NCBI RefSeq assembly: GCF_040869045.1
Contig: NC_090322.1
Coordinates: 274,314,662-274,378,661 of the forward strand
Reading direction: 5' to 3'
DNA length: 64,000 nucleotides
Source of the DNA: Eurosta solidaginis
Lineage: Eukaryota > Arthropoda > Insecta > Diptera > Tephritidae
In this document: one piece after another, positions 45,996-55,902 of the stretch
Layout: each line of letters begins with the position of its first letter
Position numbering within the stretch: the first letter of the stretch is position 1
The notes under the pieces: model-generated
Seen by the model: only the letters and a program-made list of their open reading frames with translations
What the model was told of the DNA's origin: nothing
The model's database searches: none
Translations under genes and position numbers: made by a program

Positions 45996-46639
45996 AGCGT
46001 GAGGATGATTCCCCTCTTTCTTAGGAAGTCCATTCCGAGGATTACCTGTTCGGCCAAGTTTGGGATAACGGACAGCATCGCGTCTGTGGCTCGTCCTTGA
46101 TACACAATCCTTGCTGGGTAGGAGTTCGAGGTAAAGACACACGTTTGGTCTGCCAGCTGGATGCTTCGCTTGTTGGGGCGCGCCTTAATGTTAGTCTTTT
46201 GTAGGTGTTTCCGTACGGTGTCATCTACATAGGATAGGGTGGCGCCGGTGTCCACTAGTGCGCGCACGCTCATGCCCTCGATGACCACTGGTATATAGAA
46301 TCGGCCATCTACTTGTGTTTTTGCGGTTGATTTGCCGGCGGGTGGTTCCCTCGGCTTCTCTGGCCGGACGTACGGTGCTTGGCGGCTTCCTTTAATAGCG
46401 TTGGACGGCGTTCGGGATGCGTTCTCGGTAAATGGGCTAGTCGGAGGACATGGGCAGTCCCTGGAGAGGATGTTGTCTTGGGCACACCGGGAGCAGAACT
46501 TCCTCCAGGGGCCCTTACATTGGAAGCGGTGGTGTCCGCGTGCCTTGCAGCGCCAACAGCACTCTTTAATGTCGTATTCCATGGGTAGGTGGTATAGGCT
46601 GTGGACCACCATTTTCCCCTGTTTCGCTTCCTCGCCCCT
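45974..46639 (-). pseudogene. Gypsy nucleocapsid and aspartic protease
   Basis: Same frame as the capsid but after an in-frame TGA. A zinc knuckle CWRCKARGHHRFQC (C-x2-C-x4-H-x4-C) is followed by a second, CSRCAQDNILSRDC, whose histidine position holds isoleucine. A protease follows with YIPVVIEGMSVRALVDTGAT, carrying the catalytic DTGA, and the VILGMDFL flap-end motif. The frame stops at 45974 in the overlap with reverse transcriptase. The protease would mature the Gag-Pol product. Confidence 0.85.
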
Positions 46640-47125
46640 TCACAGCTCATACTCTTCCGTTAGCTCCAGGAGCTCCTCGATCGTCCTAAACTCGCTGCGC
46701 TTGACGAAAAGGCGGTATTCCACGCGTAAACCATCGTAGATCCATTCGAGGTGATTCTCTTCGCACATCGTCGGGTGTTGGCGGATCAGCGTTTCCAGTG
46801 CGAGGATGTAGTCCTTGGCCTTCTCTCCGCCTTGCTGTTTGCGTTGTCGGATGGCCTCTTCCAAATCTCGTATGTGTCGCTTAGGTAGAAAAAAATGTTG
46901 CACCTCCCTCCGCAGATCGCTCAAGCGGTGTATGTGTTGCTTACGGACGCGGTACCATTGCAGTGCTTTCCCGCGTAGAAGCTCCGGCAGTGTTGGGAGG
47001 AGCCGGTCGACGGGGTAGCATTCGGCAAGCTCCTCTATCCTCTCAAGAAATTCGTGCAGTGACTCCTCCCCCGAAAAGTGCAAGTCCCAGCGGCGAACGG
47101 TATTCATAAGTTCACCGTCGCTCAT
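46640..47125 (-). CDS. Gypsy Gag capsid region
   Basis: A frame of 161 codons from ATG 47125, beginning MSDGELMNTVRRWDLHFSGE. It contains the retrotransposon Gag capsid pattern (FLERIEELAECY, LLRGKALQWYR, a FFLPKRHIRDLEEAIRQRKQ stretch). Gag forms the particle in which reverse transcription takes place. It ends at TGA (46640-46642), after which the same frame continues into the zinc knuckles. This is either a stop used for readthrough or a nonsense mutation separating capsid from nucleocapsid. Confidence 0.82.
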   Translation of the reverse strand: MSDGELMNTVRRWDLHFSGEESLHEFLERIEELAECYPVDRLLPTLPELLRGKALQWYRVRKQHIHRLSDLRREVQHFFLPKRHIRDLEEAIRQRKQQGGEKAKDYILALETLIRQHPTMCEENHLEWIYDGLRVEYRLFVKRSEFRTIEELLELTEEYEL

Positions 47126-47386
47126 TTCGTCTCATTTCGGTGATGCGTTCTCTCTCTTTCCTCCGTGCGGCTGTGGGCTGTGGATCTGGATTGAAGGAAT
47201 CGGCTTTGTTGTTGGCTGAGGTGGCGTAGCGAACTTCCCCTCTTCCTCGTTCACGAGTCGGTGTTCAGCAGCGTGCCTTCCGGAGCCTGTGTGTGTGTGT
47301 TTTTTCTAGCGATGTGTTCGTTGAAACCGCCCCGGCAGTGCTGGTGGTGGTTGTAGTTGTTTTTCCATGGTCATCTGCGGAGGAGG

Positions 47387-47404
47387 GTCCCTGCTCGGGC
47401 GCCA
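47387..47404 (-). promoter_or_regulatory. Primer-binding site, tRNA-Lys-like
   Basis: On the minus strand, two bases after the 5' LTR, TGGCGCCCGAGCAGGGAC is complementary to a tRNA 3' end. It differs by one base from the tRNA-Lys primer site of Lys-primed retroelements (A to G at position 11). Confidence 0.85.
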
Positions 47405-47406
47405 TT

Positions 47407-49255
47407 TATGAGGTGGGTTTTGTCTAAGGCTGGGGTAGCGCTCAGTCAATCCAGAGTCGAGTAAAGGTCCCACAAATCCCTACTGAATAAATACACAATG
47501 TTTATGTGTTACGAACACACGCACACACGGCTGGAGATATTAGGCGGACAGCAGCTTTCCGTCGCAAGATGGCGAGGGGGCGGAGCGTCGACTAACGGTC
47601 GTTGCAGTAGAGGAGGTTCGGTAGGGCGGCTGAACGGTCGGGTAACGGACGGACTGGTACGGCGGTACGGAAGCAGCGGCGGGATAGAAGCAACGGCTTA
47701 ACTGCGGTAGGATGGCAAGCGGCCAACGGTCGTCGTCGCAGTGGCGGGACGGATGCAGCGGCTTAACGGCGGTAGGATGGCGGACGGCCAACGGACGTCG
47801 TAGCAGCGGCGTGACGGATGCAGCGGCTTAACGGCGGTAGGATGGCGGACGGCCAACGGACGTCGTAGCAGCGGCGTGACGGGTGCAGCGGCCTAACGGC
47901 GGTAGGATGGCGAGCGGCCAACGGTCGTCGTAGCAGCGGCGGCACCAGAGGGGCGACGATGCGGCGGCAGCGGCGGTGGGCTACGGAGCGCCTACCAGGG
48001 CCGTGGTGAGAGGGGAGATGGGCTGTCGACGGGGTTTACCTGGACAGCGGCTGCGTGTTCCGGGCGGGATAGGATGGGCGTACCAGCGGACTTGTATTGG
48101 TCGGTCGGTCGGCTTCGGCAGGATCGGGCTGATCGAACGTCTTCGGCAGGCTCGGTAATCAGCGGGGTCAGTCACCTGCGGGAGAAACTGCGAGGACTCG
48201 GGTTAGTGCTGGTTTCACCGCTGGACACCCCCGCCTCCCTACTTGCACAATAGTAGAAGGTGCGTAAGGGGGTGGGGTTGTACCAGCCGAGACGCCGTGG
48301 GTCGACCAGCGGTAGCCCCTTGTGCGCACGCATCGGCTCAAGGCCGAAACCAGAGCTGCGGAGAGGGGGTCGTGCGGTCGTTCGGGCGGCGAGTGACTCC
48401 TTACCAGACCAGGACGACGGAGGGAAGGGTAGTCCGAAGACACCACTCGCGTCATCCTGGTGCAGCAGGGGGTGACTCGCGCCACGGCCGCACCCTCTTC
48501 CCCCCAGCTAACTAGAGGGAGTGGTTCCTCCGCTCCGGCCAGCCTACTAAAATCAGAGCTGAGGGGGGAGGGGGTTATTTGGTCATTATGGCAGCGGGCC
48601 GCTCAACACCGAGGTGGACGACGGAGGGAAGGATAGTCCGAAGACACCACTCGCATCGTCCAGCCCAGGTGAAGGGTGACTCGCGCCATGACAGCGCCCC
48701 TTCCGCTCAGTCCGAGCCGCGGTGGAGGGGGGTTATTTGGTCATTAAGGCAGCGGGCCGCTCAACACCAGGGTGGGCGACGGAGGGAAGGATAGTCCGAA
48801 GACACCACTCGCATCTTCCAACTCTGGTGGAGGGTGACCCGCGCCATGACAGCGCCCCCTTCCACTCGGCTAGCTAGCCGTAGTGGCAATTTTGTCTTTA
48901 AAAAGACAACCACTCCCGCTGGCTCACCTGCGAGGACTGAATTGCAAAAATGCAAATTCAATGTTTATATGGGTGGTGCCGCAAACTGGTTGAGAATTCA
49001 ATGCACCATTATTGTGGTTTTCATTGGTTTGCTATTTAGTGGTTGTTGGCTACGCTATAAAACAATAAGTACAAGTGGTTTTTGGCCATGCTGTAGAAAC
49101 TGGTTGAGAAGTCAACGCACCATTATTGTGCTTTTTCATTGGTTTGCAATTTAGTGGTTGTTGAATATGCTATAGAAAAATAAGTACAGGGAGGTCCAGG
49201 TTTAGGTGAATAAGGAAATACATGGGGAGTTACGTTATTGTAACGCTACGTTACA
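47407..49255 (-). repeat. 5' LTR, 1849 bp
   Basis: Matches the 3' LTR at both ends and through the AT-rich U3-like part (48960-49255 on the plus strand). It has only about four 65-bp units (47706-47970), against at least nine in the 3' LTR. Outside the array, differences by eye are scattered single bases and small indels, so this is not a very recent insertion. Confidence 0.92.
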
Positions 49256-49284
49256 CATGCAATGTTCATTTAACAGAACTGTAA

Positions 49285-50534
49285 TACTGTTTTCACACAG
49301 AAACTTAATGATCTCATTTCACCTTCTAATGAAATCGTAAATTTTTTGCTTTCACACAGAAGTAACTGCTCGATTAGTATGAAGGATGAAATGTCAAGCG
49401 AATAAAATGACAATGCTATATGACAGACAATCATGGCGGAACGATACAAGGTGGCAGCATGGTGACATACCTACAAATAAAAAAAATTCCATGTACTTGT
49501 AAATTCGATGGACAAATGTCAAAATCGTAGTGCGCCGGTAGTTGATGTATCAAATCAAATAAAAAAGGTTATAATCAGCTGTTCGATGCGGCCACCTTGT
49601 ATCGTTCCGCCATGCAGACAATGACATTTACTTTGACAAATGACTTTTTTAAGCACTGAACACACCAAAAACTAAGAAGCGGAACGCGGCCAACAGAGTT
49701 GCATTGTGCTTTTGACTTCATTAGGCATTGGATTAGCTACTAATGAAATAATTATAGATTCGAATTTTGTAGGGAAGATTGAGCTCAATAAGCGTCTTAA
49801 TGTAGAAAACTTCGTTTATTATTCAATAAGACGGCCCATACATGACACAAAAGCCATGCGCAAATATAAAACGACGAAATTTGTGCAAATGAAAATTTTG
49901 ACATACACGGCCCAAAAACACTGCACAATATTCATTTTTAAAATAGCGCAACAAATGAAACATGTGTTTTAATTGTATAAAAAAGGCACTAATTGTTTAA
50001 AAAATCACTCTTTATTTTCCACAGTGCTGGTAATTCACGGTATAAGTAAAAAAACTCGCACCAGAAGCGTTTATTTTCCATTGTATTTATAACATATATA
50101 TTTTAATTGTAGGACTAGCTCAACTCATTGCAGCACTGCGCAATATTAATTTTTCAACTAGCGCAACAAATGAAACATGTATTCTAATTGTATAAAAAAC
50201 TATTATGTATTATTGAATTTGTGTGAATTCATGTTAAAAGCTAGAGATGGTCCTTACGCCTTCGATATTAACATTTTTAAGTAATAATTATTGATGTTAT
50301 ATTATCAGAAACGACAGGTAAACTGTTTTACCATTCACCACACACGAAGAAAAAAGCATGTGCAATATTTGCAGACATGCGTAAATATCAAAATCGTTTT
50401 GATTTTGGCGCAGTTCTCTGCGCAAATAGCGCAAACACTGCACACACCGAGCAAATCCTTGTGCAAATTGGTAATTGGCACAAGGATACTTGTGCCGTGT
50501 AATTGGCGTATAAGCCGTCTGTTTGAAAATAGTA
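49285..50534. mobile_element. PIF/Harbinger-like MITE, long copy (1250 bp)
   Basis: The same family as 5145-5690, starting TACTGTTTTCACACAGA and ending with CTGTTTGAAAATAGTA. Flanks TAA (49282-49284 and 50535-50537). The extra length comes from a nested insertion at 49831-50510. The frame at 49706-49972 crosses the insertion junction and is not a gene. Confidence 0.85.
49831..50510. mobile_element. Nested TIR element with TAAG duplication (680 bp)
   Basis: Interrupts the MITE at the point where the short copy reads AATAAGCCG. TAAG stands on both sides (49827-49830 and 50511-50514). Ends ACGGCCCATACATGACACAA and, from the right, TACGCCAATTACACGGCACA are imperfectly inverted. GCGCAAC, TGTGCAA and GCACAA words recur throughout. 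Confidence 0.7.
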
Positions 50535-50572
50535 TAAGGGACAGTTCTCAAGTCAAGTCAAGTCTATGCTAA

Positions 50573-51088
50573 AAGCCCCGACACATAAGCACTTTTTCAT
50601 ATAGATGAGTTTAAGCTTGTGCATTATGAGTAGATTGCACGTATTTTTATGAAAAACGGTAGAATGAGCGACACTGGCGCCATCTGATATTGAAAAGTAG
50701 CCATCTCCCAAATTTTGTTACAAGCAAAGCATAAGAAGAAGAATGTGACATTTGTTTTGGTTAAGGGTGTTGACACACTTTGCAAGTGAAATTATTTTTC
50801 CCACTGGTTGGTAAATTTTCTAACATTTTTCGCAGGTAAAAACTGTAATAGAACAAATGAATACGACACAAAATATGTGAGCAAGTATCTTTGTTGTTGT
50901 ATGGGGATAATGTTTATACCAGTGCTCCGCGAAATTTTGTATGTGAATGAGCATAGGGGAATAAACTTCAATTGCCACGTCTGAAGTTCCTTCATATTTA
51001 CAAACGCAACATCTTGGTTGATTGTTATTGGAATGCATAAGCTTGTGTTAAACGCATCTATATTAAAAATTTCATTGTGGCACCGCCT
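50573..51088. mobile_element. TIR element with TAA duplication (516 bp)
   Basis: Splits a CTATGCTAAGTATCAG sequence that is continuous in other copies of the GGGCCC-TIR family. TAA lies on both sides (50570-50572 and 51089-51091). Its body matches the repeat at 11390-11790. Ends AAGCCCCGAC and, from the right, AGGCGGTGCC are only weakly inverted. Confidence 0.7.
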
Positions 51089-51273
51089 TAAGTATCAGTA
51101 ATTGGCCCTTTAGGAGCGTTCCATTGAGTTTTCGAGCTCTGGCTCACGATCAAATCTCATTGGAACGATCTAATAATATAATTATGGCGAAATCTTTTAT
51201 GTATACACATATTTATTTCAGTGCTACCAGGGCTCAACTATATGTTGGGTTATCTCATCAGCTAATTTTATTT

Positions 51274-51633
51274 TTTTCATTTCACTGGAGTAGGGATTGT
51301 CAGAAGAAGATGGCAAACTCAAAATGAAACCAACATATTGACAACATTTTCTTACTACACACAAAAGCTGCCAAGTTTTATGTTTGCATTCCATTACATT
51401 CGTCTAACACCAACACGCTGATTTCAACAATCTGAACAAAGGCATGTTGTCGCTTTTCATTTCACTGGAGTAGGGATTGTCAGAAGAAGATGGCAAACTC
51501 AAAATGAAATCAACATATTGACAATATTTTCTTACTACACACAAAAGCTGCAAAGTTTTATGTTTGCATTCCATTACATTCGTCTAACACCAACACGCTG
51601 ATTTCAACAATATGAACAAAGGCATGTTGTCGC
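51274..51633. repeat. Two tandem 180-bp units
   Basis: TTTTCATTTCACTGGAGTAG begins at 51274 and again at 51454. The units differ at only a few positions (for example CCAAG against CAAAG). 51115-51273 is unassigned DNA after the end of the GGGCCC-TIR family sequence. Confidence 0.92.
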
Positions 51634-51696
51634 TGTAGATATGAGCCAACCACATAGTTCAGCCATGAGTGCTACCAACTCAAAAGTGGTTAGAAA

Positions 51697-51944
51697 AAAT
51701 AAATGTAAGGCGCGATAACCTCCGAAGAGATCTAAGGCCGAGCTTCTCTTCCAATTTGCGTCGTGCCTCTCTTGATTTGTCCTACAAATTGGCCGGACGG
51801 GACCTACATAATTTTATGCCGACTCCGAACGGCATCTGCAAGGCAGATGAGTTTTCACTGAGAGCTTTTCATGGCAGAAATACACCCGGAGCGCTTGCCA
51901 AACACTGCCGAGGGGATACACCGCTTAGAAAAATGTTCTTCTAA
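51697..51944 (-). mobile_element. tRNA-derived SINE body, minus orientation
   Basis: The reverse complement of the SINE body at 52030-52290 (shared landmarks GGCGCGATAACCTCCGA and GCCGACTCCGAACGGCATCT). It lacks the tRNA-like head, so it forms a head-to-head inverted pair with the following copy. The open frame inside is a by-product. Confidence 0.8.
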
Positions 51945-52290
51945 TTGGTGGTGTGATGGTAGCGTGCTCCGCCTACCACACCGAATGCCCTGGGTCCAAA
52001 CCCCGGGCAAAGCAACATCAAAAATTTTAGAAATAAGGTTTTTCAATTAGAAGAAAATTTTTCTAAGCGGGGTCGCCCCTCGGCAGTGTTTGGCAAGCGC
52101 TCCGGGTGTATTTCTGCCATGAAAAGCTCTTAGTGAAAACTCATCTGCCTTGCAGATGCCGTTCGGAGTCGGCATAAAATCATGTAGGTCCCGTCCGGCC
52201 AATTTGTAGGGAAAATCCAGCGGAGCACGACGCAAATTGGAAGAGAAGCTCGGCCTTAGATCTCGTCGGAGGTTATCGCGCCTTACTTTT
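51945..52290 (+). mobile_element. tRNA-derived SINE, full copy with A and B boxes
   Basis: The head contains an A box TGGTAGCGTGC (51957-51967) and a B box GGTCCAAACCC (51993-52003), the internal RNA polymerase III promoter of tRNA genes. A CCCTGGGTCC...GGGC stem surrounds the B box. The body continues through CTTGCAGATGCCGTTCGGAG and ends in TTATCGCGCCTTAC with a T/A-rich tail. The B box has C for the usual second T. Confidence 0.8.
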
Positions 52291-52378
52291 ATTTATTATT
52301 TTTTAATTGAAAAACCTTATTTCTTAAATTTTGATGTTGCTTTGACCGAGGTGTGGACCCGGAGCATTCGGTGTGGTA

Positions 52379-53322
52379 TCAAAGAGGATTAATATAATAA
52401 GAGCCGTCACTCGTTATTTTTTAGGCATTTACTCGATGTAAACTGTGAGGTAGTCGCTACTTTTGTTTTATGAAGAATATTTTGGAATTGCCTTCCGTTT
52501 ATCCATGCGGTGTTGTCACTTTATGCAAACGTGTTGTTTGGAAAGAGAATTAAATAATTAATTAAATACAGTCGGAAAAATAAACACAAATACCCCATGA
52601 AAATGTATAGAAGACATTTATAAACATCTCGCCCAAAAAAAGTAGCGACTACCTCATAGTTTACATCAGGGATGCACCTTAACGTTAAGCTAATCGTTTA
52701 TCAAAAAATTTCCACCGTTTCCGTTGAAACACTTCGAAATATTATCGATAAAGAAATTATCAAGATAAATTGTATCTCGTTTTTAACCGAAACGAAAAGC
52801 TTTAGTTAGCGTTAAAAACGTTAACAGAAACGTGATACTTTATGTTTGAATTGTGCTGGCAATGCTATAGCCATGGTGAAGCCGTAAGGTGGCAACAACG
52901 AGCGCACATACACACACAAACTCTATGTAATTTGTTTGTGTAATTCGTTGGTGGTAATGTCAAAAATACTCCGAGAAATGTTCGTACTGTCAAAATTCAT
53001 GAGAAAAGTTGCAATCAGCTTGGATAATGCTTTCACCTTTAATGACTCCGCCATCAATCAGCTTTGCCAGCATAGTTTGAAATTAATAATCAACATAAAC
53101 GATTTGATTTCGTTTTGATATGGCAGAAAACGAAACGAAATCATTTCGTTAATTTGACGATCTTAACGTTAATAAACGAAACGAAATGACTTCGTTTCGT
53201 TTATTAACGTTGATTATCGTAACGAAATGATATCGTTTCGTTGGTTAAGCATGCCTGGTTTACATCGAGTAAATGCCTAAAAAATAACGAGTGACGGCTC
53301 TTATTATACTTATGCTCTTTGG
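52379..53322. mobile_element. CAAAGAGG-TIR element, copy 2, holding a 591-bp hAT MITE
   Basis: Ends TCAAAGAGGATTAATATAAT and, from the right, CCAAAGAGCATAAGTATAAT. Flanks TGGTA (52374-52378 and 53323-53327), a 5-bp duplication as in copy 1 at 16571-16897. Without the nested 591-bp MITE and its duplication it would be about 345 bp, close to copy 1. Confidence 0.85.
52667..53257 (-). mobile_element. 591-bp hAT MITE, copy 4
   Basis: In minus orientation, starting CAGGGATGCACC on the plus strand and ending GCATGCCTG. Flanks GTTTACAT (52659-52666 and 53258-53265). The palindrome centre matches copies 1 and 2. Confidence 0.92.
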
Positions 53323-53359
53323 TGGTAGGCGGAGCACGCTACCATCACATCACGGAGAC

Positions 53360-53963
53360 CGCCAAATCTACTACAGAAAACGATACGATCAGAACTGCAA
53401 TACGGATCAGAAATTGAACCAGATATAAAAACATCAAAAAAAAATTGTTGTTGCATTTGCATGTTAAATTTCTATCGGTATCTGATTCACGCGTCAATGG
53501 AACGTAACTTTTTCACCAGCAAACCAGCAAAGGTCGGGAAGTGTGGCTACAACAACAACATGATATAAATTATTCTGACGAGGCCATTGCAATCGCAAAA
53601 CTTTTCCGATTTCCAACACTATAACCGGTCGGGGAGCACATTTTTGTAATAGATTGGAACAAAATGTCAATGTTTTTGTTTATATTTGCTTTTATTGCTA
53701 ATTCGTTCTTTTGAGTGTTTCTCAAGTGCTAAAAAATGTCGCTGAATATTTGCTGGAATAATATATCGTGCGGTTTGTTTAGTTCGAAATGCAAATTTTA
53801 AAGTGAACAATAGGACAAACTATATTTACTTGATATTTACTTATATAAAACGTAAAACTTCGAATTAACAATTGTTTAGTGTGAGCAACCCTGTGTTTAG
53901 ATAGCGAAATTCAAGGCGAGAATTAAAAGAATTGAAGTTTTGTCAAAATTATACTCGCTCAAA
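53360..53963. other. Unassigned DNA, possible 5' UTR at its end
   Basis: No repeat ends recognised. The last 100 bp precede a possible start codon and could be a 5' untranslated region. Confidence 0.35.
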
Positions 53964-53987
53964 ATGGCGTCGGTTGATCAAGGTTTT
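53964..53987 (+). CDS. Candidate first coding exon (MASVDQGF)
   Basis: CTCAAAATGG gives a good fly-type start context (CAAAATGG). Eight codons MASVDQGF follow and end exactly at a strong donor, GTTTTGTAAGTTT. The upstream DNA is not recognisably a repeat, unlike most of this window. I do not recognise the protein and see no second exon in the window. It may be a chance ATG before a GTAAGT. Confidence 0.35.
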
Positions 53988-54786
53988 GTAAGTTTAATTA
54001 ATTATAAATATATACATTCAGAAACATAATAAATATATAAAATCAAACGAAAGAATTCCAGTGAATGTCGTGATGTACAAAAAAATAAGAGAATTTCTGA
54101 TTATATTGTTAAAACTCTAAGAATGCCTCATTATCTCCAAGAACAAAAAATTTTTGTAAAATTAGTATGAAGAGGAAAAGTGTACAAAACGAAACTTGTG
54201 TCTTCATGCATTGTTAATATTTTACATATATTAACGTATGTATACATGTGTGTGATTAAAGAATTGCAGGTCGCTGTACACAGGAAATAGCACTTAGTCA
54301 TATGCGCAGTATTCTAAACAAAAGCGGGTAGCTTTGATTACTTACATATGTACAATCGCACACTGTCCAATTCCGGATAATTAAAGCATAGTGCTCGCAA
54401 GTTTTCACTCGTGTCACAATTCTGGTAGATCTAGATGTGTGCATGTTCGACACAAAACGTTCCGCTTAATGGACTTAGTTAATATATCTATTTGATGAAG
54501 CTAGGAAATGATTTTTAACATAAATGTTGGTCTCATGGTAGGTTGATTTCCCTGTTATTTAACGAAAGAACTGAATTGTAACTTCTACCTTCGATGGTTA
54601 ATAAAACAGCAGAAACTTCCGGATTAACTATCTTAATACTTTATTCTTCAGTCGTCCATCAAATAATGAACCGGAAGTCCACCATCTTCTCTTTTCTTCC
54701 TTGGCAGTGCTGTATTTTTGCTTATTCTATTAATTAGTTGACCTGGTTGCATTTATGATCTTACAGAATATATGGTAAGTCTAGAA
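53988..54786. other. Unassigned AT-rich DNA (possible intron)
   Basis: No gene or repeat signature seen. It would be the start of the first intron if the exon at 53964-53987 is real. Confidence 0.4.
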
Positions 54787-55249
54787 CAGGGGTCGAATGC
54801 TAATATGCGTCCAAAAATATCGAGAGGTGCCAAAAGACGCGTATTGACATCGAAAACAATAATCCGAAGGCGGAAAACAAGTTTAAGTATTTTAAAAGAT
54901 GTCAACTAAAAACCGAAAAATTACGACTTCCTCAGAAACCGGGGATGAAATCCATAGAATTTTCCGCAGAACACCTTACTGCGTTGGCTTCATTCGGCCG
55001 CGGTTATGAAAAAATTACCGCAGCCGGTTCACCAGTGATGTCGGGTCAAATTAAATCCGTGCAAAATCCCATTGTACACAAAAATTTTCCCTGTTTACAA
55101 GGTTACAAAAACCACATGAAAATTGCCAACTTTAACTGCAAATTTCTCCGGACATAGATAACATTTTTCTTTTTTTATTGTTGTCGAGGTCAATACGAGT
55201 CGTTTGACACCCCCGATATTTGTGGACGCGTATTAGCAATCTACTCCTA
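54787..55249. mobile_element. hAT-like MITE related to 36596-37015 (463 bp)
   Basis: Ends CAGGGGTCGAATGCTAATAT and, from the right, TAGGAGTAGATTGCTAATAC, continuing GCGTCCA. The 8-bp flanks GTCTAGAA and GTGTAAAC match at five positions. The frame at 54945-55157 lacks any recognisable domain. 55250-55588 is unassigned; it includes TTTCACACAGAAACCTAATG, resembling the TACTGTTTTCACACAGA ends. Confidence 0.55.
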
Positions 55250-55588
55250 GTGTAAACTAACTTCGGAATAACCTATAATTGTATTAGAGGGGTGCTTTAT
55301 ACACAAATAAAAAGCGAGGAGGGTTTCAAGTATCGTCTGACAACTTCAAGCGATGCAAACAATGATTTTTTCCTACGAGTCACCATTTCTAAGATATTAC
55401 GATCCAAAAAGTTGTAGTCGTCATAATATGCACACGTCCCCGCCACCTATGTGGTACTGTACAGAGCGCATTTTTTAACGTGGTTTCCACAGTAGGCCTA
55501 TTCCACAAGAAAACCTGTGTATTCAATACAGAGTGAACTCAAGACTAATACCAGTTTCACACAGAAACCTAATGGAGTCACAATTTGG

Positions 55589-55902
55589 GGGATTCAAGGG
55601 GTTGTGTAGCGCAATATATAGCTACTCCAACCCAATTGTCAACCTCACCTTCGAGCGGCGAATCTCGTTTCACTAACAGACGAGGCTATGGCGACCCCAA
55701 GCTCCTCATGGAACTTGGGGGGTGGGGGGAGGGATGGCCTGAAGGTTTAATGTGGCCATATAAATCATTCCCGAGATGGTCGGGCCAGCACCTTAATGGT
55801 GCTGTGTTACCGGGGCGTATCGGATCTGTATCCGACAAAGGACCATCACATCGATAACACTCCCCAAAGCCTTCGGGGAGTAACCTAATCGCTACAACAA
55901 CA
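55589..55902 (+). mobile_element. (CAA)-tailed SINE, copy 4 (5'-truncated)
   Basis: About 314 bp between duplications GTCACAATTTGG (55577-55588 and 55903-55914). It starts inside the SINE (near GATTCAAGGGGTTGTGTAGC) and ends TAATCGCTACAACAACA. 5' truncation with an intact tail is typical of LINE-driven insertion. 55915-56324 is unassigned. Confidence 0.85.

Larger units (their letters stand above)
40328..49255 (-). mobile_element. Ty3/gypsy LTR retrotransposon, Osvaldo/Ulysses-like, inactive
   Basis: A complete 8928-bp element on the minus strand flanked by CATG (40324-40327 and 49256-49259). The order on the minus strand is 5' LTR (49255-47407), primer-binding site, gag, protease, reverse transcriptase, RNase H, integrase, polypurine tract, 3' LTR (42934-40328). 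There is no env-like frame: only about 370 bp separate the integrase stop from the 3' LTR. The lineage call rests on very long LTRs and the tRNA-Lys-type primer site, both reported for Osvaldo/Ulysses. Coding frames are interrupted by stops. It inserted into the nested MITE cluster, separating a sequence that resumes on both sides. Confidence 0.93.
52291..53352 (-). mobile_element. Third SINE head, split by a MITE
   Basis: On the minus strand GATGGTAGCGTGCTCCGCC (53352 side) continues, after removal of the element at 52379-53322, into ACACCGAATGCTCCGGGTCC and the CAAAGCAACATCAAAATTTA region near 52340. This is the same tRNA-like head as the copy at 51945, in the opposite orientation, with almost no body. 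Confidence 0.7.

Noticed and set aside
43302..47125. An env gene that would make this an errantivirus-type element
   Set aside because: Only about 370 bp of non-coding DNA lies between the integrase stop and the 3' LTR.
51945..52020. A functional tRNA gene
   Set aside because: It has A and B boxes but no complete cloverleaf, no clear anticodon arm, and is joined to a repeated SINE body.
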